43,104 nucleotides of DNA from Myxococcus vastator (GTDB lineage: Bacteria > Myxococcota > Myxococcia > Myxococcales > Myxococcaceae). Under the pieces are notes generated by a model, which worked only from the letters and a program-made list of their open reading frames with translations, ran no database searches and had not been told where the DNA came from. Positions within the stretch are counted from its first letter, which is position 1, and each line of letters begins with the position of its first letter. Location: positions 1 through 43,104 of the forward strand of contig NZ_JAAIYB010000011.1 of assembly GCF_010894475.1 (NCBI RefSeq), read 5' to 3'. Below, piece after piece: positions 34,162-41,505 of the stretch. The translations under genes were made by a program, and so were the position numbers.

Positions 34162-35664
34162 CTACTTGACTCCCTGGAGGACCTTCCGGGGGATGTCGGC
34201 CTCGATGAAGACGGCATAGAGCGCCGGGTCCAGCTGCCCGGCGTCGGACTCGCGGCGGAGGATGTCGAGCGCGAGCGTGTGCGGCACGGCCTTCTTGTAG
34301 GGCCGGTCGCTGGCGGTGAGCGCGTCGTAGATGTCGCAGATGGACATCATCCGGGACTGGACGGGGATGGCCTTCTCCGCGCGCGGGTAGCCGGTGCCAT
34401 CCAGCTTCTCGTGGTGGGCGTAGGCAATCTCCGGCACCCGGCGCAGCGTGCGCGTCCACGGAATCTGGGACAGGAAGCGGTAGGTGTGCTCGACGTGGCT
34501 CTCGATTTCGCGGCGCTCCTCGGGAGAGAGCGTGCCGCGGGCGATGGAGAGCGACTGGATTTCCCCGGGCAGCAAGAGCGGCTGGGCCTTGTCGTGGGCA
34601 TCCAGGAAGCGCAGCGCGCCCAGCTCGTGGAGCCGCTCGAAGTTGCCCTGCGCGAGCACGGTGGGGCGGTTGCAGGAGAGGATGAACTCCAGCACCTCGT
34701 CCAGCTGCCACGACTCGCGGGCGAGCCGCTCCTCCTCCTCGGCTTCGATTTCCGCCAGGTTCGCCTGGCCGCGCAGCTTCACCGCCGCGATTCGGCGGCG
34801 GTAGCTCTGCAGCTGCAAGTCCTTGCGGGCGAGCTGGAAGCGGGCGCGCAGGCCTTCGAGCTCGTGGGGGTAGAGCTTCTCCGCCTTCACCAGCACGGGC
34901 TCGCGCACGCCCACCTTGCCGAAGTCATGGAGCAGCGAGGCGTAGCGCAGCTCCTGAATCTCCCCGGAGGAGAAGCGCGTGTGGGCGTAGGGACCGGTGG
35001 ACAGGTGCTCCAGCGCCTGGGCCAGGGCCACGGTGAGGTCGGCCACGCGGCCGGAGTGGCCGGCGGTGGTCGGGTCTCTGGATTCAATGGCGACGACGGA
35101 GGCGGAGACGAAGCCCTCGAAGAGGCGGTTGATGTCCTCGTGGAGGAGGGCGTTCTCGATGGCGCCCGCGGCCTGGGCGCCCAGGGCGAGCAGCAGCTCC
35201 TCGTCCTCGGCGTTGAAGCTGGCGCCGTCCAGCTTGTTGAGGGCCTGGAGGACGCCCGTCACCTCGCCGCCGGCGTCGCGCATGGGGACGCAGAGGATGG
35301 TCTTCGTCTGGTAGCCGCTGGAGACGTCGAACGAGCGGTTGAAGCGGGCGTCGGCGTAGGCGTCGGGGATGTTGATGACGGCGCCTGTCTGGGCCACCTG
35401 TCCGGCGACGCCGCTGCCCACCGGGAGGCGGATTTCGCTCTTGGAGCCCTGGGCCACCTTGCTCCACAGCTCGTTGCGCTCGCGGTCCAGGATGAAGAGC
35501 GAGCAGCGGTCCGCCTCCACCACCTTGGTGGCCTCGAAGAGGATGAGCGGCAGGAGCAGGTCGAGGTCGCGCTCGGCGCTCATGGCCTTCGCGACATCCA
35601 GGATGGACGTGAGCTTCGCCAGGCGACGGTTCAGCTCGGGCAGTGGGGCGGGTTGAGCGAGCAC
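34162..35664 (-). CDS. GAF and HD-GYP domain protein (cyclic-di-GMP phosphodiesterase family)
   Basis: 500 residues from GTG. A GAF domain lies at about 30-170 (ADRCSLFILDRE, GVAGQVAQTG, CVPMRDAGGEVTGVLQALNK). The HD-GYP part has the HD in SLLHDFGKVGV and the GYP motif in HHEKLDGTGYP, plus RMMSICDIYDALTASDRPYK. HD-GYP enzymes hydrolyse c-di-GMP, a second messenger of motility and development. The distance from HD to HHExxDGxGYP is about 170 residues, not the usual 60-70, because of an extra charged helical stretch (about 240-365). No transmembrane helix is seen. The gene is divergent from rpe. Confidence 0.9.
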   Translation of the reverse strand: MLAQPAPLPELNRRLAKLTSILDVAKAMSAERDLDLLLPLILFEATKVVEADRCSLFILDRERNELWSKVAQGSKSEIRLPVGSGVAGQVAQTGAVINIPDAYADARFNRSFDVSSGYQTKTILCVPMRDAGGEVTGVLQALNKLDGASFNAEDEELLLALGAQAAGAIENALLHEDINRLFEGFVSASVVAIESRDPTTAGHSGRVADLTVALAQALEHLSTGPYAHTRFSSGEIQELRYASLLHDFGKVGVREPVLVKAEKLYPHELEGLRARFQLARKDLQLQSYRRRIAAVKLRGQANLAEIEAEEEERLARESWQLDEVLEFILSCNRPTVLAQGNFERLHELGALRFLDAHDKAQPLLLPGEIQSLSIARGTLSPEERREIESHVEHTYRFLSQIPWTRTLRRVPEIAYAHHEKLDGTGYPRAEKAIPVQSRMMSICDIYDALTASDRPYKKAVPHTLALDILRRESDAGQLDPALYAVFIEADIPRKVLQGVK

Positions 35665-35837
35665 CAGCGGCTCCGTGAGAAGCGGCCGGCGGGCCGCGAA
35701 GGGCTACAAAGTTCTATCATGGGTAGACAGCACGTTGCCCTTTGGGGGCCGCCTGGCGGGTGACTGGCTGTCGAGTGGGCGTCGCCGCGGTGCGTTCGGC
35801 CTTAGCCAACGCGCGGGTTGCGGTTATGAAGCGCGGC

Positions 35838-36497
35838 ATGAGCCGCCGCCCCGTCCGCATCTCTCCTTCGCTTTTGTCCTGTGACTTCGGCCGCTTGGCC
35901 GAAGAGGTCCGCGCCATTGAAGCCGCTGGTGCGGACTGGGTTCACGTAGATGTCATGGATGGCCGGTTTGTGCCGAACATCACGATTGGGCCTGTGGTGG
36001 TGGAGGCCATCAAGCGGGTGGCGACGAAGCCGTTGGACGTGCACCTGATGATTGTGGAGCCGGAGCGCTACGTAGAGGCCTTCGCGAAGGCGGGGGCGGA
36101 CGTGCTGACGGTGCACGTGGAGGCCAGCCCGCACCTGCACCGGACGCTTCAGCAGATTCGCAATGCGGGAGCGAAGCCGGCGGTGGTGTTGAACCCGGGC
36201 ACGCCGCTGTCGGCCATTGAAGAGGTGCTGGGCGACGTGGACATGGTGCTGTTGATGAGCGTGAACCCGGGCTTCGGGGGGCAGGGGTTCATCGAGTCCA
36301 CGGTGGAGAAGGTGCGCCGGCTGCGCGGGATGTTGGATGCGCGCGGGCTGAAGGACGTGGACATCGAGGTGGACGGCGGCATCAACGCCACCACGGCGAA
36401 GCGGGTGGTGGAGGCCGGGGCCACGGTGCTGGTGGCGGGCAGCTACGTCTTCGGCGCGAAGGACTACGCGGAGGCCATCCGCTCGCTGCGCCCGTGA
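35838..36497 (+). CDS. rpe: Ribulose-phosphate 3-epimerase
   Basis: About 219 residues from the ATG giving [13 protein letters not shown]; an ATG four codons upstream (35826) is possible. It interconverts ribulose 5-phosphate and xylulose 5-phosphate in the pentose phosphate pathway. The family pattern is complete: [34 protein letters not shown] with His and Asp metal ligands, [29 protein letters not shown], and [11 protein letters not shown] with the catalytic Asp, then VAGSYVFGA. It ends 13 bases before the convergent response regulator gene. Confidence 0.96.
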   Translation: MSRRPVRISPSLLSCDFGRLAEEVRAIEAAGADWVHVDVMDGRFVPNITIGPVVVEAIKRVATKPLDVHLMIVEPERYVEAFAKAGADVLTVHVEASPHLHRTLQQIRNAGAKPAVVLNPGTPLSAIEEVLGDVDMVLLMSVNPGFGGQGFIESTVEKVRRLRGMLDARGLKDVDIEVDGGINATTAKRVVEAGATVLVAGSYVFGAKDYAEAIRSLRP

Positions 36498-36510
36498 GGC
36501 GCGGCGGACG

Positions 36511-36897
36511 TCAGGTGCGAGGCCGCGCCACGGAGGAGGCGAGCCGGGCGACGCGGGTCATGAAGGTGGGGTCGAAGGGCTTCACCTCGTAGTCGTCGGC
36601 GCCGAGCTCGAAGCAGACGTGGCGGGTGAACTGGTCCTCGACGGCGCTGAGGATGATGACCTTGCAGTCGCGGGTGTTGGGGTCCTGCTTGAGCTGGGCG
36701 AGCAGGTCGCGCCCGTCCTGGTGCTGGTTGATGTCCAGGATGATGACGGCCGGCCGGTGCTCGCGGGCGAGCTCCAGGACGCGCTCGGACGTGGTGTCGG
36801 AGATGCAGTTCAGCCCAGAGCGCTTCCCCTCGCGGGCGAGGGCGGAGACGATGAGGGGCTCGTCATCGGAGATGAGGACGACGGGGGGCGGCGTCAT
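36511..36897 (-). CDS. Single-domain response regulator (CheY-like receiver)
   Basis: 128 residues from the ATG giving MTPPPVVLIS; an in-frame ATG at 36930 would add 11 residues. It is a receiver domain only: acidic pair Asp11-Asp12, phospho-accepting Asp55 (VIILDINQHQDG), Ser in VIILSAVEDQ and Lys in YEVKPFDPTF. It has no DNA-binding or enzyme domain, so it would act by binding a partner or as a phosphate shuttle from a histidine kinase. No kinase gene is adjacent. It is convergent with rpe and upstream of the tRNA-Pro region on the other strand. Confidence 0.9.
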   Translation of the reverse strand: MTPPPVVLISDDEPLIVSALAREGKRSGLNCISDTTSERVLELAREHRPAVIILDINQHQDGRDLLAQLKQDPNTRDCKVIILSAVEDQFTRHVCFELGADDYEVKPFDPTFMTRVARLASSVARPRT

Positions 36898-37071
36898 GGC
36901 ATCGCGGTGCAACAATGCAGTCTGCCTCATGGATGTCGCAGGGGGGTAAACTCTCCGGGAGTACAGGAAATTCTTGTCCTTGGGAAGCGGAGTCGGCGGT
37001 CACCCGGGCAGGGCCCGGCCGGCCGCTCGCTCTGGGCGGGGAGGGGCGGAAGAAAAGGTGATCCGAGGACG

Positions 37072-37100
37072 TTGACTCGGCTGGGCGGCTCGGGTACTAC
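37072..37100 (+). promoter_or_regulatory. Promoter of the tRNA-Pro gene
   Basis: TTGACT at 37072-37077, 17 bases, then TACTAC at 37095-37100. Transcription would start near 37107, about 44 bases before the tRNA. The -35 box matches the sigma-70 consensus at five of six positions. Confidence 0.65.
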
Positions 37101-37150
37101 CGCCCGCACTTCGCCGGTCCCGAGAAGGACCGTCCGGCGAGGCGACATAT

Positions 37151-37227
37151 CGGGGAGTGGCTCAGCCTGGTAGAGCACTTGGTTCGGGACCAAGGGGTCG
37201 CAGGTTCAAATCCTGTCTCCCCGACCA
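37151..37227 (+). tRNA. tRNA-Pro (anticodon CGG), CCA encoded
   Basis: The acceptor stem CGGGGAG (37151-37157) pairs with CTCCCCG (37217-37223), followed by discriminator A and an encoded CCA (37225-37227). The D arm contains GCTCAGCCTGGTAGAGC. The anticodon stem CTTGG/CCAAG holds the loop TTCGGGA with anticodon CGG, which reads the proline codon CCG. The T loop is GGTTCAAATCC. A separate promoter and a strong downstream hairpin make it a single-gene unit. tRNA 3' ends are frequent integration sites, and mobile-element debris begins about 400 bases downstream. Confidence 0.97.
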
Positions 37228-37230
37228 TTA

Positions 37231-37280
37231 AAAGCCCTGGAGTTTCGCTGACTTGCAGCGAGGCTCCAGGGCTTTTTCTT
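37231..37280 (+). terminator. Intrinsic terminator after tRNA-Pro
   Basis: AAAGCCCTGGAG (37231-37242) pairs perfectly with CTCCAGGGCTTT (37264-37275) and is followed by TTTTT-C-TT. Inside, TCGCTG and CAGCGA form a second stem. This is one of the clearest terminators in the window. Confidence 0.88.
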
Positions 37281-37386
37281 TTCCCGCAGTGCCCCTCGGC
37301 AGCAAGCGGCGGGGGCTCGCCTCTGGCCGCCGTCCGGGCCGGGCCTTCGTTGTCCGTGCATGGGGCGGGGCTTGAACTTCTGCTCC

Positions 37387-37626
37387 ATGGCGACCAAGGA
37401 AGAACTCCTCACGGATGTGCTGCGGCTGCCTCCCGAGGAGCGCGCCGAGGTTGCCCACAAGCTCCTGCTTAGCTTGGAGGAAGGGGCCGAGGACCCGGGG
37501 GCCCAGGCCGAGTGGTCCGCGGAACTGGAGCGCCGGGCCCGTGAAGTGCTCGACGGGAGCGTGAAGACGGTCTCCTGGGAGCAGGTCGAGGCGCGCATCA
37601 GCGCCCGCCTCGATCAGCGGCGGTGA
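37387..37626 (+). CDS. Addiction-module antitoxin (TIGR02574-type)
   Basis: 79 residues from the ATG giving MATKEELLTDV. The pattern LRLPPEERAEVAHKLLLSLEEG, a short acidic middle (EDPGAQAEWSAELERRARE) and the ending DGSVKTVSWEQVEARI match the small antitoxins annotated as putative addiction-module component (TIGR02574). These normally neutralise a RelE/ParE-type toxin encoded immediately downstream. Here the stop overlaps a GTG (GTGA, 37623-37626) that opens a toxin-like frame ending after 22 codons. The antitoxin seems intact but without its toxin. It may be an orphan or a remnant of a former stabilisation module. Confidence 0.8.
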   Translation: MATKEELLTDVLRLPPEERAEVAHKLLLSLEEGAEDPGAQAEWSAELERRAREVLDGSVKTVSWEQVEARISARLDQRR

Positions 37627-37691
37627 AGGTCCGTCTCGAACTCCACCGTGAAGCTGTCCGTGAGCGTGCGCGGCTATTGCGGCAGCGTTGA
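37623..37691 (+). pseudogene. Remnant of a RelE/ParE-type toxin gene (N-terminal end only)
   Basis: Starting at the GTG that overlaps the antitoxin stop, the frame reads VKVRLELHREAVRE and then diverges to a stop at 37689-37691 (22 residues). RelE/ParE toxins of this pairing begin like this (basic beta strand, then HxEAxxE helix) but are about 95 residues long. The lost part is replaced by sequence belonging to a recombinase remnant on the opposite strand. A truncation by recombination is inferred; a short genuine gene cannot be fully excluded. Confidence 0.55.
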
Positions 37692-37716
37692 AGCATCGGC
37701 TCCAACTCGGCTTCAG

Positions 37717-37895
37717 CTATTCCGTAGCCGCGCCATGCGGTGGATGGAAGTCGAGCTGGCCGTACACCTCCGTGGTGATGGACGGGTCGGAGTGGCGCAG
37801 GATTGCGCTGCACGGTGACGGTGGCCAGCGGGACGCTCGCCTTGTGCAGCAGGGTGGCCGTGGATGCGCACCTTCCCTGCTCGGATGAACTCAAG
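37717..37895 (-). pseudogene. C-terminal scrap of a tyrosine recombinase (integrase), frameshifted
   Basis: On the minus strand, one frame gives ATLLHKASVPLATVTVQRN and, after a one-base shift at 37801, the next gives LRHSDPSITTEVYGQLDFHP and a TAG at 37717-37719. Together they match the end of phage/integrative-element integrases: HTAATLL...GVPLATVQ..LRHSDPSITTEVYGHLD, with the catalytic Tyr in EVYGQLD. The essential RHT triad part before it is missing (only RIHG is seen). No full domain remains, so it is dead. Its position behind tRNA-Pro suggests the element once integrated there. Confidence 0.7.
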
Positions 37896-37965
37896 CAGCT
37901 TCGCGATGCTGTGCGTCTTCGTCTCGACTCCTCCAGCCACGGCTCCGCCCCCCGCTTGAGGAGAT

Positions 37966-40914
37966 TCAAGCTGTGTCTCGAATGGCCCCGGCGGCGACGG
38001 GGTCGAACCCATCGGGCCAGATGGTCTCGTCGTCGAAACGAGCATCGCGAAGTGAGGCACCTTCAAGCACCGCTCCCTTGAAATTGGTGCCATGCAACCA
38101 GGCCGAGGCCAATGAGGCCTTCTTCAGGGTCGCATTTACGAAAGACGCCTTCGTCAGTGTGGCGTCGGTCAGGTTCGCCTCAGTGAACGTGGCGTGATCC
38201 CCATTTACGAGTTCCATCGACGCGCCATCCAGCATTGCCTTGGCGAAAAACGAGCCGCGGATATCCGCTCCCACGAGCAGGGCCTCCCGTAAAGAGGCCC
38301 CTTCGAAAAGGCATCCAGACAAGTTCGCGTTCGTCAGCCGAGCACCGTCGAGTGTGGCTCTCGCAAAGCTCGTGAAGAAGTGGACGACCTCACTTGCGAT
38401 ATGCCTCGGCTGCAAGGTGGTCTGCGAGAAATCAGCCCCTTGCAAGTTGGCTTCGCTGAAGTCAGCGCCTCGAATGGTCAGATTTGGCATCGAAGCCCCA
38501 ACGAGGGACGCCTTGCGCGCGACGATGATGGGGCCGATGCGCATCAGCCAGAACCAGGCAAGCATCGACCTCATGGTCAGCTTGTCATGTTGCTTCATGC
38601 CGGGACTGTCCCGTAGGGAACTTCCAATTGCGAGCGCCGCTTCGCGCAGCCAGGGACGCCTGTCATCGCGTAGCGACGGTGGTCGGCTACGCCCACCGCG
38701 AGCGGACGATATCGGCGCTTCGGGTTCTTCCGACTCGAAGCGATCCTGAGCCCATTGGAGCAGGGAGCGGCGGTCGAATTCCGTCAGACCGAAGGGGGCT
38801 GCCTCACGCTTGGGATGCGGTTCGCCGTCCAGCATCTCCAGCAGGAATTCAAACGTCCGGTCCTCCCGACTGAGCAGCCTCCCTCCCAGTAACGGGAGCT
38901 CGATTTCCTCCCAGTCACGAGAGGGCGCGTGGGCAAGCGCCTTCATCCGGTCCGCCCAGTAGCGGGCCACCAGGAACTCCCTGAAGGACTTGTGGCCGAA
39001 GAGGAGCTGACTTGCCGCCCCGGAGCGCAGGTGGGCCTGGAGTGTCAGGAGCAGCCCGACCTGGATGGCATCAACGGTGTCCGAGGCACTGCCATCCATC
39101 CCCAGTTCATTGATGAGCAGGTTCGTGATGCCGTGCTTCGTCAGCACGTCGGCCTTGCGCAGGGGCTCGAGCATCTGGTGCTGGTCGAGCTTCGTGGCTT
39201 CCCAGGCTACACGTCCCATGAGCCAGAGCATGGCATCCGGCGGCTCGGTTGCCTCCGCCACCCATCCCCCCTGCACCAGATGCCGATGCAGCTTCGTGGA
39301 CGCATCGAAGACATTCTGGTGCAGCTTGCGGTCCGCCTCATGCTTCCCCCTGGCAATCCGCCAGAAGAACTCCTCGTACAACGCTGAGCGGCTTGCGCTT
39401 GCCTCACGGGGCTGGCCGCTCCAAGTCTGCGCAATCATGAAGAGGAGAATGGGAGTCGTGGCCAGCTCTCCCAGTCGACGCGCTTCCAGTTCGGGAGGGG
39501 TCGGGCCGGCTTCTCCATTCAGGGCACGCCATGCATCGAGCCAGGCAGCAATCTGCGGTTCATTCCACGGCTGTATTTCAAGCACCGGAATGCCCTCCAT
39601 CTCCCGCTCGCCCGGGAGTGCGCCGGGACGCGAGAAGATGATGAACCGGTGCTGCTCCGAGGCCTCATCCTTGATGCGCTGGAAGAATGACTCCAGGCGC
39701 CGCTCCCCAAGAATGACCTCGTCCAACCCATCAAGGATGAAGAGCGCTCGCTGCATGCGGCCTGGAGGTGCGAGGGCAGGGTCCTCGAGCTTCAGGCGAA
39801 GGCCCAACTCGCTAGCTTCACGCTTCCATGCCCTCCGGACAAACCCATTGAGATCGAACCCCTCCTCGGTAAGGTCTTCGGCACACCGGATGAAGACCGG
39901 TATCTCCTCGTTGGAAGATGGAGTACGTGCATCCAGAAACCGCCTCGCGCGACGCTGCGCAAGGGTCCGTGCCGTGAGCGACTTCCCCATTCCGAAGTCC
40001 GCCCGGACGATGACAACGTTCGTCTCCGATTTCTGAAGCCAGTGCTCGATGAGCGAGAGCACCGGTTCCCGCGGAGCGTCCTCGTCCTGCTGCGCCTTCG
40101 TCACCATGCGCGCGACAGGTTCGACGTACACCCTCCCCAGCGGCATGAAGGGAATGGGGTCGTCCTCCGGCCGGTTGTGCCGCTCCAGGTTGCCGAAGGT
40201 GTGGCGCTCGTTCCACCCGGCCATGTCCCGCAGCAGCAACTCGCGCAGAGTCCCCGCGCGGAAATCCCCCGTCACGCCCTCGACATACTGCTGGAGCCGC
40301 TGACCTTCGGAGGACGCCAGGACCTGCTGATAGGCCAGCAGGAAGTCACGCTCGAAGCCCAGCCGTCCCTTCTCCATGTCGATGAGGGGAACCCGTGCTT
40401 CGTCGCCCTCATCCAGCTTCGGGTGGGTGAAGGAGCTCCAGAGCGCCTGGTAGTAGGGCGTCGACAAGGGGGCGGAGAGCGCATCCGCTGCTCGGACCAC
40501 TTCCACGCTCGCGGGCAGGTCCCCCGACTGTTGAAGCGCGGCACCGAACTTTGGAAGTGAGCTGGCGGCGAGCCTCATCCGAAGCTCAATTTCGTCCGCC
40601 CGCTCCCGCTGCTCCTTGTCCATGAACAGCCGAAGCCCGGTCGGCGCCAACTTCTTGTTGAATGCCCACTGACGCCCAATCGCGTAGCCGAAGCACTGCG
40701 TGACGATGCCGAAGTGCAGAGCCGTCATGTTCGTGGGCTCCTCGGAGCGCTTCCCTCCGAGGTCTCCCAGCAGGTCCGTCGCCAGTCGTAGGGCGGCTCC
40801 CTCCTTGCCGTCGATGCCCCTGCTCTGGATTGCATCCCACGCGGCCATCCCCGCCTGAAGCAGCTTGCTAAGGACCTTGACCCAACCCGGCACTTCCAAC
40901 ATGGCGTCCCTCAC
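37966..40914 (-). CDS. NACHT-type STAND NTPase with C-terminal pentapeptide repeats
   Basis: 982 residues from GTG (ATG at 40902 is the alternative). Residues about 1-280 are helical without a recognised domain. The NTPase core has Walker A near 305-312 (RADFGMGKSLTART; the first Gly of the P-loop is Ala), Walker B near 390 (ALFILDGLDEV, the NACHT hhhhDGLDE form), and FIIFSRPG as sensor strand. A helical part follows, with YEEFFWRIAR and LFGHKSFREFLVARYWADR, as in NACHT/STAND proteins. Residues about 805-965 carry pentapeptide repeats A(D/N)Lxx (ADFSEANLQGADFSQ, ARLTNANLSGCLFEGASL, ATFTEANLTDATLTKASF), a right-handed helix used for binding. Such proteins are known as antiphage sensors (bNACHT/Avs-like). 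It overlaps the DUSAM gene by GTGA. Confidence 0.85.
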   Translation of the reverse strand: MRDAMLEVPGWVKVLSKLLQAGMAAWDAIQSRGIDGKEGAALRLATDLLGDLGGKRSEEPTNMTALHFGIVTQCFGYAIGRQWAFNKKLAPTGLRLFMDKEQRERADEIELRMRLAASSLPKFGAALQQSGDLPASVEVVRAADALSAPLSTPYYQALWSSFTHPKLDEGDEARVPLIDMEKGRLGFERDFLLAYQQVLASSEGQRLQQYVEGVTGDFRAGTLRELLLRDMAGWNERHTFGNLERHNRPEDDPIPFMPLGRVYVEPVARMVTKAQQDEDAPREPVLSLIEHWLQKSETNVVIVRADFGMGKSLTARTLAQRRARRFLDARTPSSNEEIPVFIRCAEDLTEEGFDLNGFVRRAWKREASELGLRLKLEDPALAPPGRMQRALFILDGLDEVILGERRLESFFQRIKDEASEQHRFIIFSRPGALPGEREMEGIPVLEIQPWNEPQIAAWLDAWRALNGEAGPTPPELEARRLGELATTPILLFMIAQTWSGQPREASASRSALYEEFFWRIARGKHEADRKLHQNVFDASTKLHRHLVQGGWVAEATEPPDAMLWLMGRVAWEATKLDQHQMLEPLRKADVLTKHGITNLLINELGMDGSASDTVDAIQVGLLLTLQAHLRSGAASQLLFGHKSFREFLVARYWADRMKALAHAPSRDWEEIELPLLGGRLLSREDRTFEFLLEMLDGEPHPKREAAPFGLTEFDRRSLLQWAQDRFESEEPEAPISSARGGRSRPPSLRDDRRPWLREAALAIGSSLRDSPGMKQHDKLTMRSMLAWFWLMRIGPIIVARKASLVGASMPNLTIRGADFSEANLQGADFSQTTLQPRHIASEVVHFFTSFARATLDGARLTNANLSGCLFEGASLREALLVGADIRGSFFAKAMLDGASMELVNGDHATFTEANLTDATLTKASFVNATLKKASLASAWLHGTNFKGAVLEGASLRDARFDDETIWPDGFDPVAAGAIRDTA

Positions 40915-41282
40915 TCCAGATGCTCCAGCTCCGTCACAGCCAACTCTCGGTACCGGGGAATGGCTTCGCTGGCGATGTACTCCTCCAGCACCTTCCGCGC
41001 ACCAGCGGCATCGCCTGCTTCCTGAAGGTCATGCACGTCGTTGAACGTGCTGGAGTACCGCTTGCCGGCCTCCCTGACGCGACGGCGAATCTCGCGCAGC
41101 AGCGATGCCAGCCCCTCGGGCGTGCGCAAGGACGTGTAGACCTCCGCCTCCGCAATCATCACCTCCAGTGCGACGTCTTGAACCTGCGCGCGGTCCTCAC
41201 CGGGCAGGGCCAGCCCTCCCTCGGGAGAAGTCCTCCGTTCCATCGCGATGACGTGCTCCCATGCGGGCACTCGCGGTCCCAC
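40911..41282 (-). CDS. DUSAM-domain protein (Myxococcus paralogous family)
   Basis: 123 residues from GTG, chosen because the conserved part includes the N-terminal PAWEHVIAMERR. The pattern ALEVMIAEAEVYTSLRTPEG, LLREIRRRVREAGKRYSS, DVHDLQEAGDAAGARKVLEEYI and IPRYRELAVTELEHLE matches the DUSAM family (TIGR02267), expanded in Myxococcus and of unknown function. It is all-helical, small and soluble. Its stop overlaps the start of the NACHT-pentapeptide gene (GTGA at 40911-40914), so both are translated together. This suggests it acts with the NTPase, perhaps as regulator, partner or inhibitor; that is inference. Confidence 0.8.
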   Translation of the reverse strand: MGPRVPAWEHVIAMERRTSPEGGLALPGEDRAQVQDVALEVMIAEAEVYTSLRTPEGLASLLREIRRRVREAGKRYSSTFNDVHDLQEAGDAAGARKVLEEYIASEAIPRYRELAVTELEHLE

Positions 41283-41505
41283 GTTCCACCCCGGGATGAA
41301 TCCAGCACGTGTGTGCTGGAAGAGTTTGCCCGCCTAGCCTCGCGGGCTTGACGTGTGAGCGTGCGCGAAGAGGGCCACGGCAGACAAGAAGGTGGAGTGA
41401 AGTCGGCTGCGACTCATCCACGACGCGGATGCGGTCCTCGACCCAGGGCGCCTGTCGTGCCACCCTTCGGCCGCTCTCAATCCACCGCTCGCCGCAGTGC
41501 TCCCC

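Noticed and set aside
38000-38500. Regular short repeats in the minus-strand 3' part of the NACHT gene as a DNA repeat
   Set aside because: The periodicity is the 15-base codon rhythm of pentapeptide repeats, with varied sequence, so it is a protein-level repeat.
41283-41505. Second attachment site or further mobile-element remnant between the DUSAM gene and the AlkD-like gene
   Set aside because: I found no copy of the tRNA-Pro 3' end and no recognisable coding remnant in this 223-base gap.
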